From: Fulvia fulva
Lineage: Eukaryota; Ascomycota; Dothideomycetes; Mycosphaerellales; Mycosphaerellaceae
DNA: 64,000 nucleotides
Assembly: GCF_020509005.1 (NCBI RefSeq)
Contig: NC_063015.1
Location: 744,001 to 808,000 of the forward strand
Direction of reading: 5' to 3'
Shown here: positions 44,499-56,760 of the stretch, piece after piece
Numbering within the stretch: position 1 is the first letter of the stretch
Layout: every line of letters begins with the position of its first letter
The notes under the pieces: generated by a model
What the model saw: the letters and a program-made list of their open reading frames with translations, nothing else
Database searches by the model: none
Told to the model about the DNA's origin: nothing
Position numbers and translations under genes: made by a program

Positions 44499-45573
44499 AT
44501 GAGACCAATTTTACTCTCAGGCCACGAGCGTGCACTTACGTGAGGATGCCATCAATCAAGATACCACCAGTCCCCCACTAACCATTCATGACAGACAGGT
44601 CAAGTTCTCCAAGGAAGGCGATCTCCTCTTCTCCGTCTCGAAGGACCATGTCATCTGCGCGTGGTACAGCGCAAATGGCGAGCGATTCGGCGCATACAAG
44701 GGCCATCAGGGTGCCCTCTGGACCGTCGATGTCGACCCGACCACCACGTTGCTAGCGAGCGGAGGAGCCGACAACACAATCAGACTGTGGGACGTCAAGA
44801 CGGGCAAGCTGCTGAAGACCTGGGAGTTTGGCACCGCGATCAAGAGGGTGGAGTTCTCGGAGGATGGCAAGCAGCTGCTGGGAGTGACGGAGAAGCGTGC
44901 GGGACAACTCAGCACAATCATCGTCTACGACATCAACACCGAAGAGCTTGAGAACCAGCCAGAGGAGCAGAGTCTGCGCATCGTGGTGGACGACATTCCC
45001 AAGGTCACGGTCGCCGGCTTCTCGTACCTCAACAAGTTCCTCATCTCCGGTCACGAGGATGGTAGTGTTTCCCAGTTTGACGCCAAGACTGGTGAGGAGC
45101 TCAACCACACATACCCGCACGAGGAGAACTCGCCCGTCACCGATCTGCAGTGGAGCCAGGACCGAACATACTTCATCACATCCTCGAAGGACAAGACCGC
45201 CAAGCTCATCGATGCGAAGACACTCGATGTCCTCAAGACCTACGTCGCCGACACACCACTCAACAGCGCAGCCATCACACCTGAGCCAACACAATACGTA
45301 ATCCTCGGTGGTGGACAGGCAGCCATGGACGTCACCACAACTTCCGCTAGGCAAGGAAAGTTCGAGGCACGATTCTACCACAAGATCTTCGAGGAGGAAA
45401 TCGGCAGAGTAAGAGGTCACTTCGGTCCTCTCAACTACGTTGCAGTCGACCCGACCGGAAAGTGCTACGCAAGTGGTGGCGAGGATGGTTACGTGCGTGT
45501 GCACCATTTCGACCCACCGTACTTCGACTTCAAGTTCGAGGTCGAGCGCGAGCGGGAACGAGCTGGTCTCTAG
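44499..45573 (+). CDS. TIF34: Eukaryotic translation initiation factor 3 subunit I (eIF3i, WD40)
   Basis: Exon 1 is only 41 nt (44499-44539: [13 protein letters not shown] plus two bases). A 55-nt intron (44540-44594) precedes exon 2 (44595-45573). Total 339 residues, the usual length. The splice restores [21 protein letters not shown], the family's N-terminus. WD40 repeats: [66 protein letters not shown]. The C-terminus ([19 protein letters not shown]) is characteristic. It is a seven-blade propeller in the eIF3 complex, binding eIF3b and eIF3g on the 40S ribosome. Intact; it shares a promoter region with the C1-THF synthase gene. Confidence 0.95.
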
Positions 45574-46268
45574 GCGAGACGAGCATGAGCAATGACTCGA
45601 GATGAGTGGGCTGAATCCGAAATAGCATGGCGTTGTGGCGCTGGAAAGTGGCGTGGAAGCCTGAGTGTGAATCCTCGGGCATTGCACGGTAGAGCTTCAA
45701 ACTTTGCAACTTCTCATCCCCATCCCGTATTTCTTACTACGTTCAACGTGCCATGCCTCAGCGGCGGGGCCTGACACTCAGCTACCGTTTTCGCCATCTG
45801 TATCCCGACAGACATATCAGACGCTGAGCTACCTACAGCGCAAAATCCGACTGTGGGCACTTCGCTGCTCCTGCCAGACGCTGCACGAATGACTACCCAC
45901 TCCCTCGGCTTCTATGCGAGCACACCGCAACTACAGTCTTTTCAGGGCTGCGCACAACGTAGTTTCCAAGCACCGGTACCATCGCTGGAAATCGCGATAG
46001 CTTTGCGGCGGAACATCAATTTCTACATCCTCTTTGAAACACTGGCACCATTAATCGCTGCTCAAGATGCTTACCCTTTGCTTACCCTTAAGGTTATCTC
46101 ACTGTCCTCAGATGTCGTCAAATGCTCGACACGAGTTGGGAAGATGATAAATACCCTGATTGTATTCCTACTTCTTGGCATACCACGATCACGCACCGTC
46201 ATACACTCCAAGTCCTTGAAATGTTATTTCCAGACCATACCACAGCCCAGATACTACAATACGACAGC
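45574..46268. other. Intergenic region
   Basis: Between eIF3i and the SAP/2EXR-like gene. A 208-codon open frame (45853-46479) overlaps the next gene in another frame and shows no domain. Not called. Confidence 0.5.
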
Positions 46269-47316
46269 ATGCCCCCCAGAAAGTTGCACGCCAATTCAAC
46301 AATGTCCTGCTCCCAGCACACCCACTGCTTCACGCACTACTGGCAATCCGACCGCCGCTTCCAAACCTGGGACAACCACGAGCTGCAATCCTACCTCCAC
46401 ACCGCAGGCTATCACTTCGAGCACAACGCCAGCCACGCGCGCCTACAATCTCTATGCGCAAGAGCTGCCCGCGGCCTGATGTCCTACGAGGGCTTGACCG
46501 CACCGCAGCTGCAGCGCCTCTGCACGAGAAGAAAAGTTTCCGTGCCGGTGAAGTTGACAGGAAGGAAGCTCGCCTTGCGAGCGCTGCTGGTGGCGGCTGA
46601 TGAGCGCCCTCGCCAGTTCACGAAGTTCACGCAACTCCCGACTGAGATTCGAGTGATGATCTACTCCCACCACACCAAGTGGCTTCAAACGCGGCTGGGC
46701 TCCTGCGACAGTCAACCCGCCCGTGTCGCTGACTGGTCCTTCGTCGCACCACCGCCACCGCCGCTCGCTCGCGTCTCGAGGCAACTCCGCGACGAGTTCT
46801 TGCCTGAATTCTACACAGCTGTAAACTTCCGCTCCATCGCCTTGCCGGCCAACCCTCCCCATGACCTTCCTCCCAGCGGGCGAGCGGTCTTGGTGGGGAT
46901 GTATCGTCGACATCACCCAATTCCGCGTCTTGGCGCACTTTAAGATCAACGACATCATAAAGGACGGAGAGTGTGCTGAATCTAATTCCCCACATTTGAT
47001 CACCAAGGGGCAGCCCGTGTGGAGTAAGGGAAAGCCGCGCTGCCGGGGCCTTCGGAGTGAGGAGAGCAGACAAGGGGCGTTGCGGATTGATAGGTTGTTT
47101 GGGATCTTGGAGGGGGGGGGGCGGCGGGGGGGGGTTTTGAGGAGGGGTTTGAGGGAGGTTGAGGCGTTGAAGCCGGGGTGGTTTGAGGTGGTGAGAGCGA
47201 GAGAGGGAGGCGAGGAGGGGAGGTTCGTTGGGGTTTGGGAGGAGGATGGTTCGGCCAGAGGGGGTGGGTGGAAAGCTGATGCAGGGGGCGAGGGGGGTGG
47301 AGTGGGGTCTTGGTGA
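46269..47316 (+). pseudogene. SAP- and 2EXR/F-box-like protein, probably frameshifted
   Basis: From ATG 46269 (the frame opens at 46122): MPPRKLHANS, then HELQSYLHTAGYHFEHNASH and MSYEGLTAPQLQRLCTRRKV, both SAP-like helix pairs. Then FTQLPTEIRVMIYSHH and PPLARVSRQLRDEFLPEFYT, the pattern of the fungal 2EXR/F-box-like family. The frame ends at 46941. The +1 frame then carries FRVLAHFKINDIIKDGEC on through a Gly/Arg/Glu-rich end to 47316, so one base may have been lost or gained near 46860-46930. The 3' part (about 47100-47330) is an extreme G-rich strand run, so the true C-terminus is uncertain. Function unknown. Confidence 0.45.
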
Positions 47317-47330
47317 TGATTGATGCATTT
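47100..47330 (+). repeat. G-rich low-complexity tract
   Basis: Dense runs of three to nine G on the plus strand, among the most extreme composition in the gene region. It could form G-quadruplexes on this strand. It overlaps the possible 3' end of the SAP/2EXR-like gene. Confidence 0.7.
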
Positions 47331-47907
47331 AGGGAGCAAGAACCGTGAAGAGTAACAAGAACTCCTTGTACTGACATTTTGACGCCTCCACCAGCTCTGT
47401 ATCTTCTTTCTCTCGCGGCTTATTCCTCCATCTCTCACACCTTGCGATTCAACGCCACTGCCAGCGGTTTGAGCTTGGACTCCCTGGTGGGGGACGCGAT
47501 GCATCGTGACTAACATCTCGCCGTCTTCACAAGTGGACCTAGCGATGCCACTCGTTTGATCTCCAACTGTATCACGCCTTCCCTCTATCACAGACGCAAC
47601 TGGAATCTAAAGAGACGATCGAGATGCACAGCCGCACCGAGCCTTACTCAATCATCGTCACACCCTGCCTCAATCTCGCAGCCAGAACGTAACGAAAATC
47701 AACTCCATCAAGTTCATCGCCGATCCACAACACAGTCCTCACCACGCAAATCATCCCTTCCTCTCAAAAGCTTTCCCTCACCGACTCCCCCATCTCATCT
47801 CTCCCCTCTCAAACTCCTGCACATCCGGCTAGACCCAAACTTCACCCCTGCAACAAGAGCCACCGCATAACGCGCATACTTGTCTGTTCGCATTCAATAC
47901 CGCAGCC
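47331..47907. other. Region without a supported gene
   Basis: C/T-rich on the plus strand in its second half (47630-47830). Overlapping open frames without recognisable content. Confidence 0.4.
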
Positions 47908-48240
47908 TCAGTCAAATGATAAGACAAGCTCCTGGGCATTATGCAGCTCATGCATCGTCTCGCACCCCGCCAACATCCACATCCGATCCACGAAACAGCC
48001 CATCGTCGCTGAGAGGTCGAGGATGTGCTCACGGAACCTCACGAGCTCGCTGAGATGTGTCGACTCGAGATTGGAACGAGGAGCTTCATGTGTGGGAGAA
48101 GGTACCTCCCACTTCCTCGCGATGGAGCCACATAGATCCTGACGACGAGAAGTTTGCTATGGCAGAGGGGAGCGATCTCTTGCTTCCGATGGTACTGAGA
48201 TTGTGCTAGACTGCGAGGAAAGACCGAGAGCATCCTCCAT
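47908..48240 (-). pseudogene. Small unknown open frame with one in-frame TAG
   Basis: ATG 48240 starts MEDALGLSSQSSTISVPSEA; codon 28 is TAG (48157-48159). The same frame continues without further stop through LSELVRFREHILDLSATMGC and FVDRMWMLAGCETMHELHNA to TGA at 47908-47910, 111 codons in all. The second part looks like an amphipathic helical protein end, but I do not recognise it. The TAG would be a Gln codon before one C-to-T change. It could be the last exon of a longer decayed gene whose upstream part I cannot place. Confidence 0.35.
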
Positions 48241-49237
48241 GCTACGCGGGACACGCAAATGTATGTAGCACACACTTCCGCCTCGAAGTAGCGGGCTACC
48301 CAGTGGCGATGCAATAGTCTGCGCGTTGTAGCAAGAAGAATGTGTAATGACAGCTCTTTCCGCCTAACAAGCTCAGTCTCTCCTTGCTTGGTCGCAGAGA
48401 TGATGTGAAGGAACCGTCTCGTCGCGGTCGGGAGCTGCCTTCATGGGAATCGCGATACTAATCTGGCTCCGCTATACTGGCGCCATCTGTGGCATCGTTT
48501 CCTTGACCAGCAGAGTGGCCGTGGTCTTCTATGACTGTGGGACGCTGCCATAGTCATCGCATCACATGTGACCCGAGTGCGCTGGTTTATCATATTGGCT
48601 GCCGGTGGTACAGGCTCGCCTTGGCATTCACAGGCTCCGTGGCTCTTGCATGTCTGTGCAGCGATGAAGGCGATATGAGCAGCCACATACACTTCTTGTT
48701 CGTAGAGTCGTCCGATCATGAAGTGTGAGGGGCAACGTGAAGCCATGCAAGGCTTGATCCAGCTTTTTACACCACGATGGCGAGTCGCCACCAAACTACC
48801 GAATTCCAAGGGTGCCCCAGACCGTTATATAGATTTGCGATGATGTTTGTCTAGGCGCGGGGACTATGAGGGATGTAATTTATTGCGTGTTGGTTGCGGA
48901 TTGAGGGAGGATTCCCCGAGGCCTGCAAGCCTCGTAGATAAATGTTCTCGTTCTTCCAGATCTGTGTGGTTGACTTCCAGATATGAAGCACTCATTGTCC
49001 TGCTCCATGGCTTCATGGATAGTTGTATTGCATTCCAATCATGTCGGATCGAGTAGCTGTGGACAAGAGTCGTATGTAGTTTCGTCATCTTCAACGGCGG
49101 AGGGAAGACGGGTAGTCCCACCTGCTTCGGACAGGGATGGTGGCTAAACTGGTTGCATTTTGGGACATAAACAGTTCAGCACATCAGAATCACCACGCAT
49201 ATTACCTCTCTACCACAGAACATCGCCCGCGTACATC
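48241..49237. other. Intergenic region, no gene supported
   Basis: About 1 kb with short open frames on both strands and no recognisable domain or repeat. Contains the promoter of the small coiled-coil gene. Confidence 0.5.
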
Positions 49238-49739
49238 ATGGCGTACACTAGACAGGACTACGACCGCATCATCGAAGCTGGTAATGGCCAACGTCCAACT
49301 CATTACAGTGGCAGCTAGCTAAATCTATGCAGTATGGCCGGACTACCGCGACACCGACGGACCACATGACAGATATGCTCGCCGCATCCTAGATCTCCAG
49401 CAGCAAGTCGCCGCGCGCGACATGAACATCCTCAACCAGAACCAGACCATCGCGCACCAGAACGTGGTGCTCGCCACCTGGTCCCAGACCCTCCAAGCTC
49501 AGAGAGAGCACATCGCCCCCCTCGACCAAGCATTAAGCAGCTTGAAGCAGCAAGTCGAGCAGCTGACAGTCCGCCTGAACGATAGCGAGCGGAACCACAA
49601 GAAGGCGGCGATGGATGCGAAGGCAGCGGCCGACAGTGCCAAGGGACGTCAGGAGGAGTATGACAGGCGTATCGCGAAGCTGGATGAGGAGAAGCCAGCG
49701 ATCAAGGCGAAGTTGAGGAGTATGGCGGACAACATTTGA
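49238..49739 (+). CDS. Small coiled-coil protein (149 aa)
   Basis: Exon 1 is 49238-49280 (MAYTRQDYDRIIEA), the intron is 49281-49332 (52 nt, GTAATG..GCAG), and exon 2 is 49333-49739. After VWPDYRDTDGPHDRYARRIL, nearly the whole protein is a heptad-like helix (DQALSSLKQQVEQLTVRLND, then an Ala/Lys/Glu-rich helix to RSMADNI). No signal peptide or membrane segment. Family not recognised. The frame is intact. It converges on the GMC oxidoreductase gene, whose last exon ends 64 nt away. Confidence 0.65.
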
Positions 49740-49803
49740 GCAGAGACGAGAGCAAAACGATAGGAGGGTGGACAGTTGGGCGGTGCTGTCGAAATACAAC
49801 AGC

Positions 49804-51860
49804 CTACGCGTGTCTCGCCTTGATCATGTCTGCGGCCTTCTCCGCAATAGCGTAGACATATTACAAGGTCCTGTCAGCTTGTGTATCAGATTGGGTCAGT
49901 AATGTTGAGCTCACTGTATGGACCAGCCTCGCCGCGGGCAAGAGTGGAATCACGCTCGAGTCCACCACACTTAGTCCCTCAACCCCATGTACTTTCAAAT
50001 CGGGCCCGACCACGCCTCCGAGCTCCAGCGGCATCATAGAACAGCCACCACTAGAGTGTGAACAGGATGGGTAGAGGAGTTTGTGCTTGTTAAGCGCTGC
50101 GACTACCTCCTGTGGATCCGTGTAGTTCGCTCCCGGGTAGATCTCCACCGGGTGGAATGCATCGACCAAGACAGGTGTGGCAAGAATTCTCCGTGTGTAG
50201 TTGACCGCGGAGCTAACGAGGAGTGTATCGATTGGATTTGACAGCGTGTTGTACTGGACGATTGGCGGAGAAGAGCGAGGGGAGGTATTGTTGAGCAGAA
50301 CTGCACCACGCGAGAATGGCTTCTGGATTAGGTTGAAGAAAGACGCAGTCCAGCCGTTGAACGCGAACTCGTAAACGCCATTTGTAGGCGAGGTCAATTG
50401 ACGTTGCAAGATCCGGAGCTGTGCCTCATATCCTTTGTATACACTGTCCGTGTAAGCGTCTGGAAGGTACTCGTTGTAATCGTTAGAGGAAATCGTTCGG
50501 GCCGTCTCGAGAAGCTCAGGGCCGATTTGAGGAAGGGAAAGTGAGGCGACGAGCTTTCCAAAGCAAAGTGTTAGCGGACCTGTTTTGTTGTCATCATACT
50601 GCTTTCTTGCTTCCTTGTACAGGGACGCGTTCAGGACTAGATCCTGCCACTGGAGACCGGCATATCCGGGGAGATTCCACACCCAGTTTATCGCGGGTGT
50701 GTCTTGTAGGTTCATGCCCACGCCTGGAAGATCATGAAGGACAGGAATCTGTGAGCCACGTTAGCTAGAGCCTTTCATGTGATGAACTGTGCGCGGGAAC
50801 CTTTGCTTCTTCGAGCACTCGGCGTGGCCCAATACCAGAAACCTGCAGGAGGTATGGGCTGAAGACCGGTCCGGCAGCGAGAATGACCTCCTTCCGCGCT
50901 GAAATGAATTTCATTGCAGCATCTTGGTCTGTCGATTGGCGGCCACCAACCTCAACCCCGATCGCCACTCGGTTATCGAGATCGATCCGATGCATTCTCG
51001 CTTCGACAAGGACCCGCAAGTTTGCCCTGCTAGCGACCGTGTCATAATATGCAGTCTTGGCAGAGCTCCTCGTCTGGGTGCTCGGCTGTTGTGTACTGGG
51101 TACCCAGAAGACTCCGGCTCCATCATCTCCTGCTGCCAAGATGCGAAGATCTCTCTGCAAATGCTGAAGGGCATCGAGAAAGAGTTCCTGTTGAGGTACG
51201 TGCCATGGCGAGAAACTGCTATGCACTGGTCCCTCGCTGCTCCATGACGAGAGATTTGAGACTAGCCCAAGCTCTATAGCGGTTCCATCTTCAGGCAGGC
51301 TGAAGTTTGAGCTTTTCAGAAAGTATCTATTGTGCGTCCATGTCAGCAGTGCTTTCATAGCCGCGAATCATTCATTCAACGCACGGATAAAGCTCATCCC
51401 AACCCCATCCATCGTTGCCCAGCTCTCTCCATGCATCGTAGTCTGCTCGAGACCCGCGGTTGAACAACATGCCATTCACGACGCTGCCGCCCCCTAACGT
51501 TGCACCCGTGGCGATTGGAAGGACGAGGTCGTGGAGATGATCGACAGGTGCGATAGGGAAGGTGTTAAATAAGCGTTGTACAGCGGGATCATCTTGCATA
51601 GCATCCGCGGAATAGAAGTTGGACGTCTGTGGTATATTGATCGTGGCATTGTCTTCCACATGGCCGTATTCAATGACGAGCACAGTTCTTTCAGAGTCTT
51701 CCGACAGACGATTAGCGACCACGAGGCCTGCAGAACCTCCGCCAATAATGACGAAGTCGTAGGTTTCGTCGACATCAGCAAGGTTACTAGTTGCCTCCGA
51801 TCGCACAGCGAGGGTGTTCAGGACCGAGAGGAATAAGAGTGACCAAATGGTTGGCGCCAT
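49804..51860 (-). pseudogene. Secreted GMC (FAD) oxidoreductase with damaged 3' end
   Basis: ATG 51860 (the frame opens at a GTG, 51923) starts a signal peptide (MAPTIWSLLFLSVLNTLAVR). Exons: 51860-51385, 51326-50801, then from 50748. FAD-binding YDFVIIGGGSAGLVVANRLS, GMC signature GATLGGGSVVNGMLFNRGS and the second signature region (ILAAGPVFSPYLLQVSGIGP) are present. Near the end, SVVDSSVIPLLPAAR has Arg where the family has the second catalytic His (PAAH). The last helix, VYAIAEKAADMIKARHA (49857-49804), is in frame after a GTGAGC donor only if the intron ended at 49858, where the sequence is AT instead of AG. Unspliced, the frame stops at 49861 after 18 unrelated residues. Such enzymes oxidise alcohols and make H2O2. 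Probably inactive. Confidence 0.7.
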
Positions 51861-51923
51861 TGGTACTAGATGGGCACCTCTTCCTTGGCAAAAAGAGCTC
51901 TGAACACTCCAAAGCGTACGCAC

Positions 51924-52594
51924 GTAATAACAATGTCGAAAAGTCCAGAGTTGACTGTCCTAGTGCGCGGCCAAACGAGCAAAGAACGTGATGCGTCTAA
52001 TAGGTTGACTGTCTCAACCTCGGGCTTGACAACAACCTGGAAGCCTAGAGAGGTCACACCTTGAGGCTATATCCTCTCACGATCAGGATGTGTCCGTTGT
52101 TGGAGCGGCGTATGCTGCGACACCCTTGCGCGATGGTGAGGACCTGTAAATGTTATACTCAAATGACGAGTAAGCCGTCGTGAATCCTGTCAGACTCACA
52201 TGGGACTAACAGCCGGACATGCATTATTGGCTCTGAACTCTGAGTCTGGCTCTTGGGGTTCCCGAGTCAGCTATGGGTTTCAATCATCCAGTCCACGCAT
52301 TCGGCAGTTCTGGTCGGCACATTGGTTTCCTAGAACAGGCATTACGAGGACGGTGTATGTCCAGGGATTGTAGGAATTATCCCTTGGTTCCTTCTCCTGG
52401 TCAAAGTCTTCAAACGTCAGTTTGGCCCCTGCCAGCTGCATCCCCATCTGCCACGTCACTGACAGGTACATGGAGGTCGCACAGACATGATCTCACACCT
52501 CGAACAGGTCTAGTGAGCCGGACGATCCTGTTCATAGAAGAAGACTCTTTGGTGTACGATTCTGCAAAGGGATGGCGCCGTCGGATTGGCGTGT
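51924..52594. other. Intergenic region between GMC oxidoreductase and ABC transporter
   Basis: Both neighbours are on the minus strand; the GMC promoter should be here. No further gene seen; plus-strand frames here have no recognisable content. Confidence 0.5.
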
Positions 52595-55500
52595 TTATTG
52601 CTCATTCAACTTTTGCTGAAGCACGTTCTTGTGATACCAAGCATTCCGTACCAGCAGCTCTCGATGAGTGCCCTGGTCAATGCATCGACCTTGGTCGATG
52701 ATGAATATGATATCAGCGTGCTGCACAGTGTGTAGTCGATGTGCTGCCACCACCACTGTGACCTTGCGCTGTTTGTTGATGGTATGCAGCAGCTGAGTCT
52801 GCCATTGAGCTTCAGCCTCGCTGTCAAGACCTTTCGTTGGCTCGTCGAGCAGAAGGATCTTGGCGTCTCGTACTAGTGCTCGTGCGATGCACAGCTTCTG
52901 TCTCTCACCCCCAGAGAAGCGTTTCCCTCCTGTTCCACAATATGTTTGGTAGCCTGAAGGTGGTGCTTGAATGACGTCGTGGATGCCTGCGCTTCGAGCA
53001 GCGCGTTCGAGTTGGCTGAGTTGGCTTGATTCCGCTGTTGGATCGGATCCTATGCTGATGTTGAAGGCAACAGGGGCATCAAAGACCGCATTGACCTGTG
53101 GCACCAGAGACATGGCTCGTCGGGTACTGTGCCATTCACCATCTTCGGCATCGACATCTATGCCATCGACGACAATGCGACCTTGCGAAGGTGAATACAG
53201 TCCTTTGACCAGGCTGAGGATTGTGGATTTTCCGGAACCGCACTTGCCAACGAGGGCACAGAACGACCCTCCTGGAATGCGAATGGTCAAATCGCGGATA
53301 ACGTCGCTCATTGGTCGACTTGGATAGGAGAATCGCACAGATCGTATGTCGATAGCAACTGCGGCTTTCTTTCGCGACAGGTCGTCAGGTGTAGAAATGG
53401 CCTCTGAAGCCAAGAATGTCTTGCTCGCTGGGTCCGCTTGATGTAGCTGTTCATTCGGTGTCCAGTGCTTTTGTTGTCGAGGCAACAATGCGACAAGGTC
53501 CGAGATTCTAACTGCGGCGGAGCTGACCTCGCCAATCTTGTGCGGAAGAAGCATGAGTTTGCTTAGACCATGAGCTCCAGAAGCGAGTGTAGGAATAGTC
53601 AGGAATAGCTGCGTTACACTGTACTGTCCTGAGAACACCTGACGAAGTCCCCACCAGTACGCCAGTCCGTTGACGAGAAGTGGCAGACTCATCGATATCG
53701 CCAGGTAGAAGTTGGCACACATCACTTTGCGCATGAGCACAACGTGACTCGAGTCAAGGCTGTGCGTCAACGATTGCAGTATCTCGTCTTCTAGACCGAA
53801 TAGCATGATGTGACGCAGCGCTGCTACGGCGGATTTGGCGATGTTGACTGAGTGCCTAAATGCCTCAAAGTGTCGAGCATAATATGGACCGAGAAGTTTC
53901 GAGCACAATGCGCCACCCGTGGCAGCCAATGGAAGGGTTGGCAACAGCATCTGATACGGTCCACCAGTGGTCAGTAATTTGTTCTGCGTCCAGGAAAGTG
54001 TACTCAAGTGAGTGATACTTACTAATGCAAGCTTCCATGCAATCATGTGCGCCACTGCTGGCCCGGTCACGAAGGAGATGGTAGCGCCAACAGTAAGCTC
54101 AATGATGATGTTTGCCAGATCGCCGAGTAGTGTCGTGTCCGTAAAGAATGTGGTCCCAATGTACCAGTTTTCATCATGCCATTTTAGGCTCTGAGCGAGC
54201 AAAGCTCGCAATGAGAGCACCCTTGTTCGGCAAAGGATGTCTTGGGTGACTCGCTCGATCGCATAAGTGCTGAAGAACCCGGCAGCACAAATAATAACAC
54301 CAACTGCCATGAAGATCATGCAGTACGGACGAGTCATGGTCAGCGACAAGGACTCATGGCGCCGTTCTTGAGCGACCTCGTTCTGAGCACTTGACATGAT
54401 GGCCGTCTCGATGACAGGGGAAGCACTTAGAACCACGGTGGCCAGAAATGCAATAGTGATGTACAAGCCATGTGCTCGAGTGTGCTCTCGGAAGCACGAT
54501 ACGACTTGATAGTATGCTGATGAGCTGCTGAGTGGCTTGCTCTCGACGTAACCCTTGGCTGGGCGGCTCTGTGAATCAATTGCATTCGGCTCTGGCTCTG
54601 GCTCTGCCTTGATGGGGGGCACAGAACAATGAATCGTGGAGCCTGACTCCACCTGCTGTAGACTCGCCATCTTTGCAAAGGTCCCATGCCTCGAGATCAG
54701 CTCTTGGAAGCTTCCTTGTTCCACTACAGTGCCATTGGCTATTACGAATATGTTGTCACAGACTTGCACTGTTGACAATCTGTGCTGCGCCGACTTTAGT
54801 GGAGTGTAAGCTCGTTGAACGTTCCACTGACCGTGATCATAACAATCGCTCGATCACGACTTCTGGATCTTATGTTGTCTAGAATGGCTTTTTCGGTTAA
54901 CGCATCGACCTCAGATGTTGCTGGTTACAAAGGACCGAACATGAGTGGACATCCTCGTGAGAAAGTATGGACGGGAGGGATCAGCGTACCTTCGTCCAAA
55001 ATAAGGATGGGAGAGTCACGAACCACTTCTCTGGCTAGCGCAATCTGCTGAGTCTGACCGCCGCTCAGGTGTACACCTCCGGGTCCCACCTCGGTGGCCA
55101 TGCCATGTTGAAGGCTCGAGACGAAGCCCAAGGCTTGCACCTGTTCCAACGTGTCAACAACTCGCGAGACAATGTCGCCCACGAGAGGCGAACTTTTGAC
55201 CGCCTCGTCCCATGTCTGTCCACCGCGAATTCGCGCTACGACTTCAGTGAGAGAGCTCTGCAGCGGCCAGTCCACAATGCGACGGACGAGCCCGTGCGCA
55301 ACATTTTCGAGAATCGAGCCGGCCATCAGCACTGGATGCTGCTCTGCTATCGCAATAGTACTGCGCAGGCTGCGAATGTTATACTCGCGCAGGTCTCTTC
55401 CATCAAGCTCAATCGATCCGGACTGAGGGTCATGCAATCGGCACAATAGACTTGCCAAGGTCGACTTTCCACTACCCGATCGCCCCACCAACGCGGTGCT

Positions 55501-56658
55501 ACCACGACCTGATATCTGGAGGGAAATTCCATCGAGTACGCACGTGTCCTGGGGCCCGGGATATTGAAACTTGACGTGACGTACGGTGAATCCTCCAACC
55601 GTCCTCGACACTCGAACGCCTTCCGTTGAGCTTTCGTTGATTCGTGAGACTCGTGCCAGCATTGGTTTCAGATGGCCATAGGACATCACTGCAGCATTGA
55701 ATGCCGTCAAGGATGGTATAAGGGTGGGGATAGTAAAAGCCACGGCAATCAAGTTGTTCGACACAGCAGTGGCCCGTCCTAGAGTAGTCTGCCGCGATGC
55801 TGCTGGTGTTGACGCGATCCGACCCAGTTCCCAATCCGCCAATGCCCTAAAAGCAAAAGGTAAGAAGTGAGCAAGCCCTGAATAGCTCGCAGTAAAGAGA
55901 AGCTTCGCCTTGAGGGTATCTTCCACCCCTTGCAGTCTCTGACGGAAATGCTCTGCAAATTTGCGGGCTGCTTGGAAGGCATGAACCACCATAACATGAC
56001 TGACAGACTCGGAGGCAAACGCGCGTGCCGCGTTGACACAATCATCAATGCTCCTGTTCCACTTTGTCTCTTGACCGAGCATTGGCAACCCCAGATAAAT
56101 CGGGAGCAGCGCGGACATCCTCCACGTCAAGGTGGGAGACTCCCAGATGCTAAGCCCATATGACGCCAATATGAATGAAGTAAGCGAGATCAGAATGCCC
56201 AACCGCTCACTGATACCTTGCCTGATGTGGTCAATGTCGGTGTCCAGGTAAGCGTCCAGTTCACCGGGTGAGAGCGCCTCGGAAAACGCAAGTTCCTGAT
56301 GTATGAGTGCATTCATCGCGGCGTACTGGATACGCTGCGTCAAGCGCTGGCCATACATGCCCCAACAGCCCAAATAGATATAGGTGAAAATGAATTGGCC
56401 GCAAACGATGATCAAAAGTGCGTCGATATGTCGAAAAGCTTCACGCTGGTATTCATGGCTTTGAGCCGACAAAACCGAATCTTGAGCTACCACTTGGTCG
56501 AAGAGTCGAGTGTAGACGGAGCCAAGAATCGGAGTCAATGCACCTGCGATGATGGCCGTCGCCGTTCCCACCGTCAAGAGCAGGGTATCGATAGTACAAC
56601 AGTTCGGGCCGAGAAGAAGACTGAGACCGAGACTGCAGGTGGGAAGGTAGAACGACAT
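52595..56658 (-). CDS. Full-length ABCB (MDR-type) ABC transporter
   Basis: The frame is open from 56760 (a GTG); the first ATG is 56658, giving about 1315 residues. An upstream exon cannot be excluded. Introns at 54921-54989 and 54785-54831 restore DEATSEVDALTEKAIL and VMITHRLSTVQVCD. Order: membrane domain 1, nucleotide-binding domain 1 (Walker A GRSGSGKST near residue 392, signature LSGGQTQQIALAR, Walker B ILILDE), membrane domain 2, nucleotide-binding domain 2 (GKCGSGKST, FSGGERQKLCIARAL, ILLLDEPTKGLDSE, switch His in VVAAHRLHT). Both ATP sites look complete. A 39-nt GTAAGT..GCAG segment near 54.0 kb could be a small in-frame intron. It should be a drug or metabolite exporter in plasma or vacuolar membrane; substrate unknown. 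Confidence 0.85.
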
Positions 56659-56760
56659 GTTGAAGATGGCAGACCGATTTCGAAGGAGCAATGCGAGCAG
56701 TCTGGGTAGGATACTTGCGTTGACAGTCTGCGTCTGTATGAAGACAAGCTTGGATTGCAC

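Noticed and set aside
44752..45687. 311-codon minus-strand open frame opposite eIF3i
   Set aside because: It is the antisense shadow of a strongly biased WD40 gene; no domain, and eIF3i is unambiguous on the other strand.
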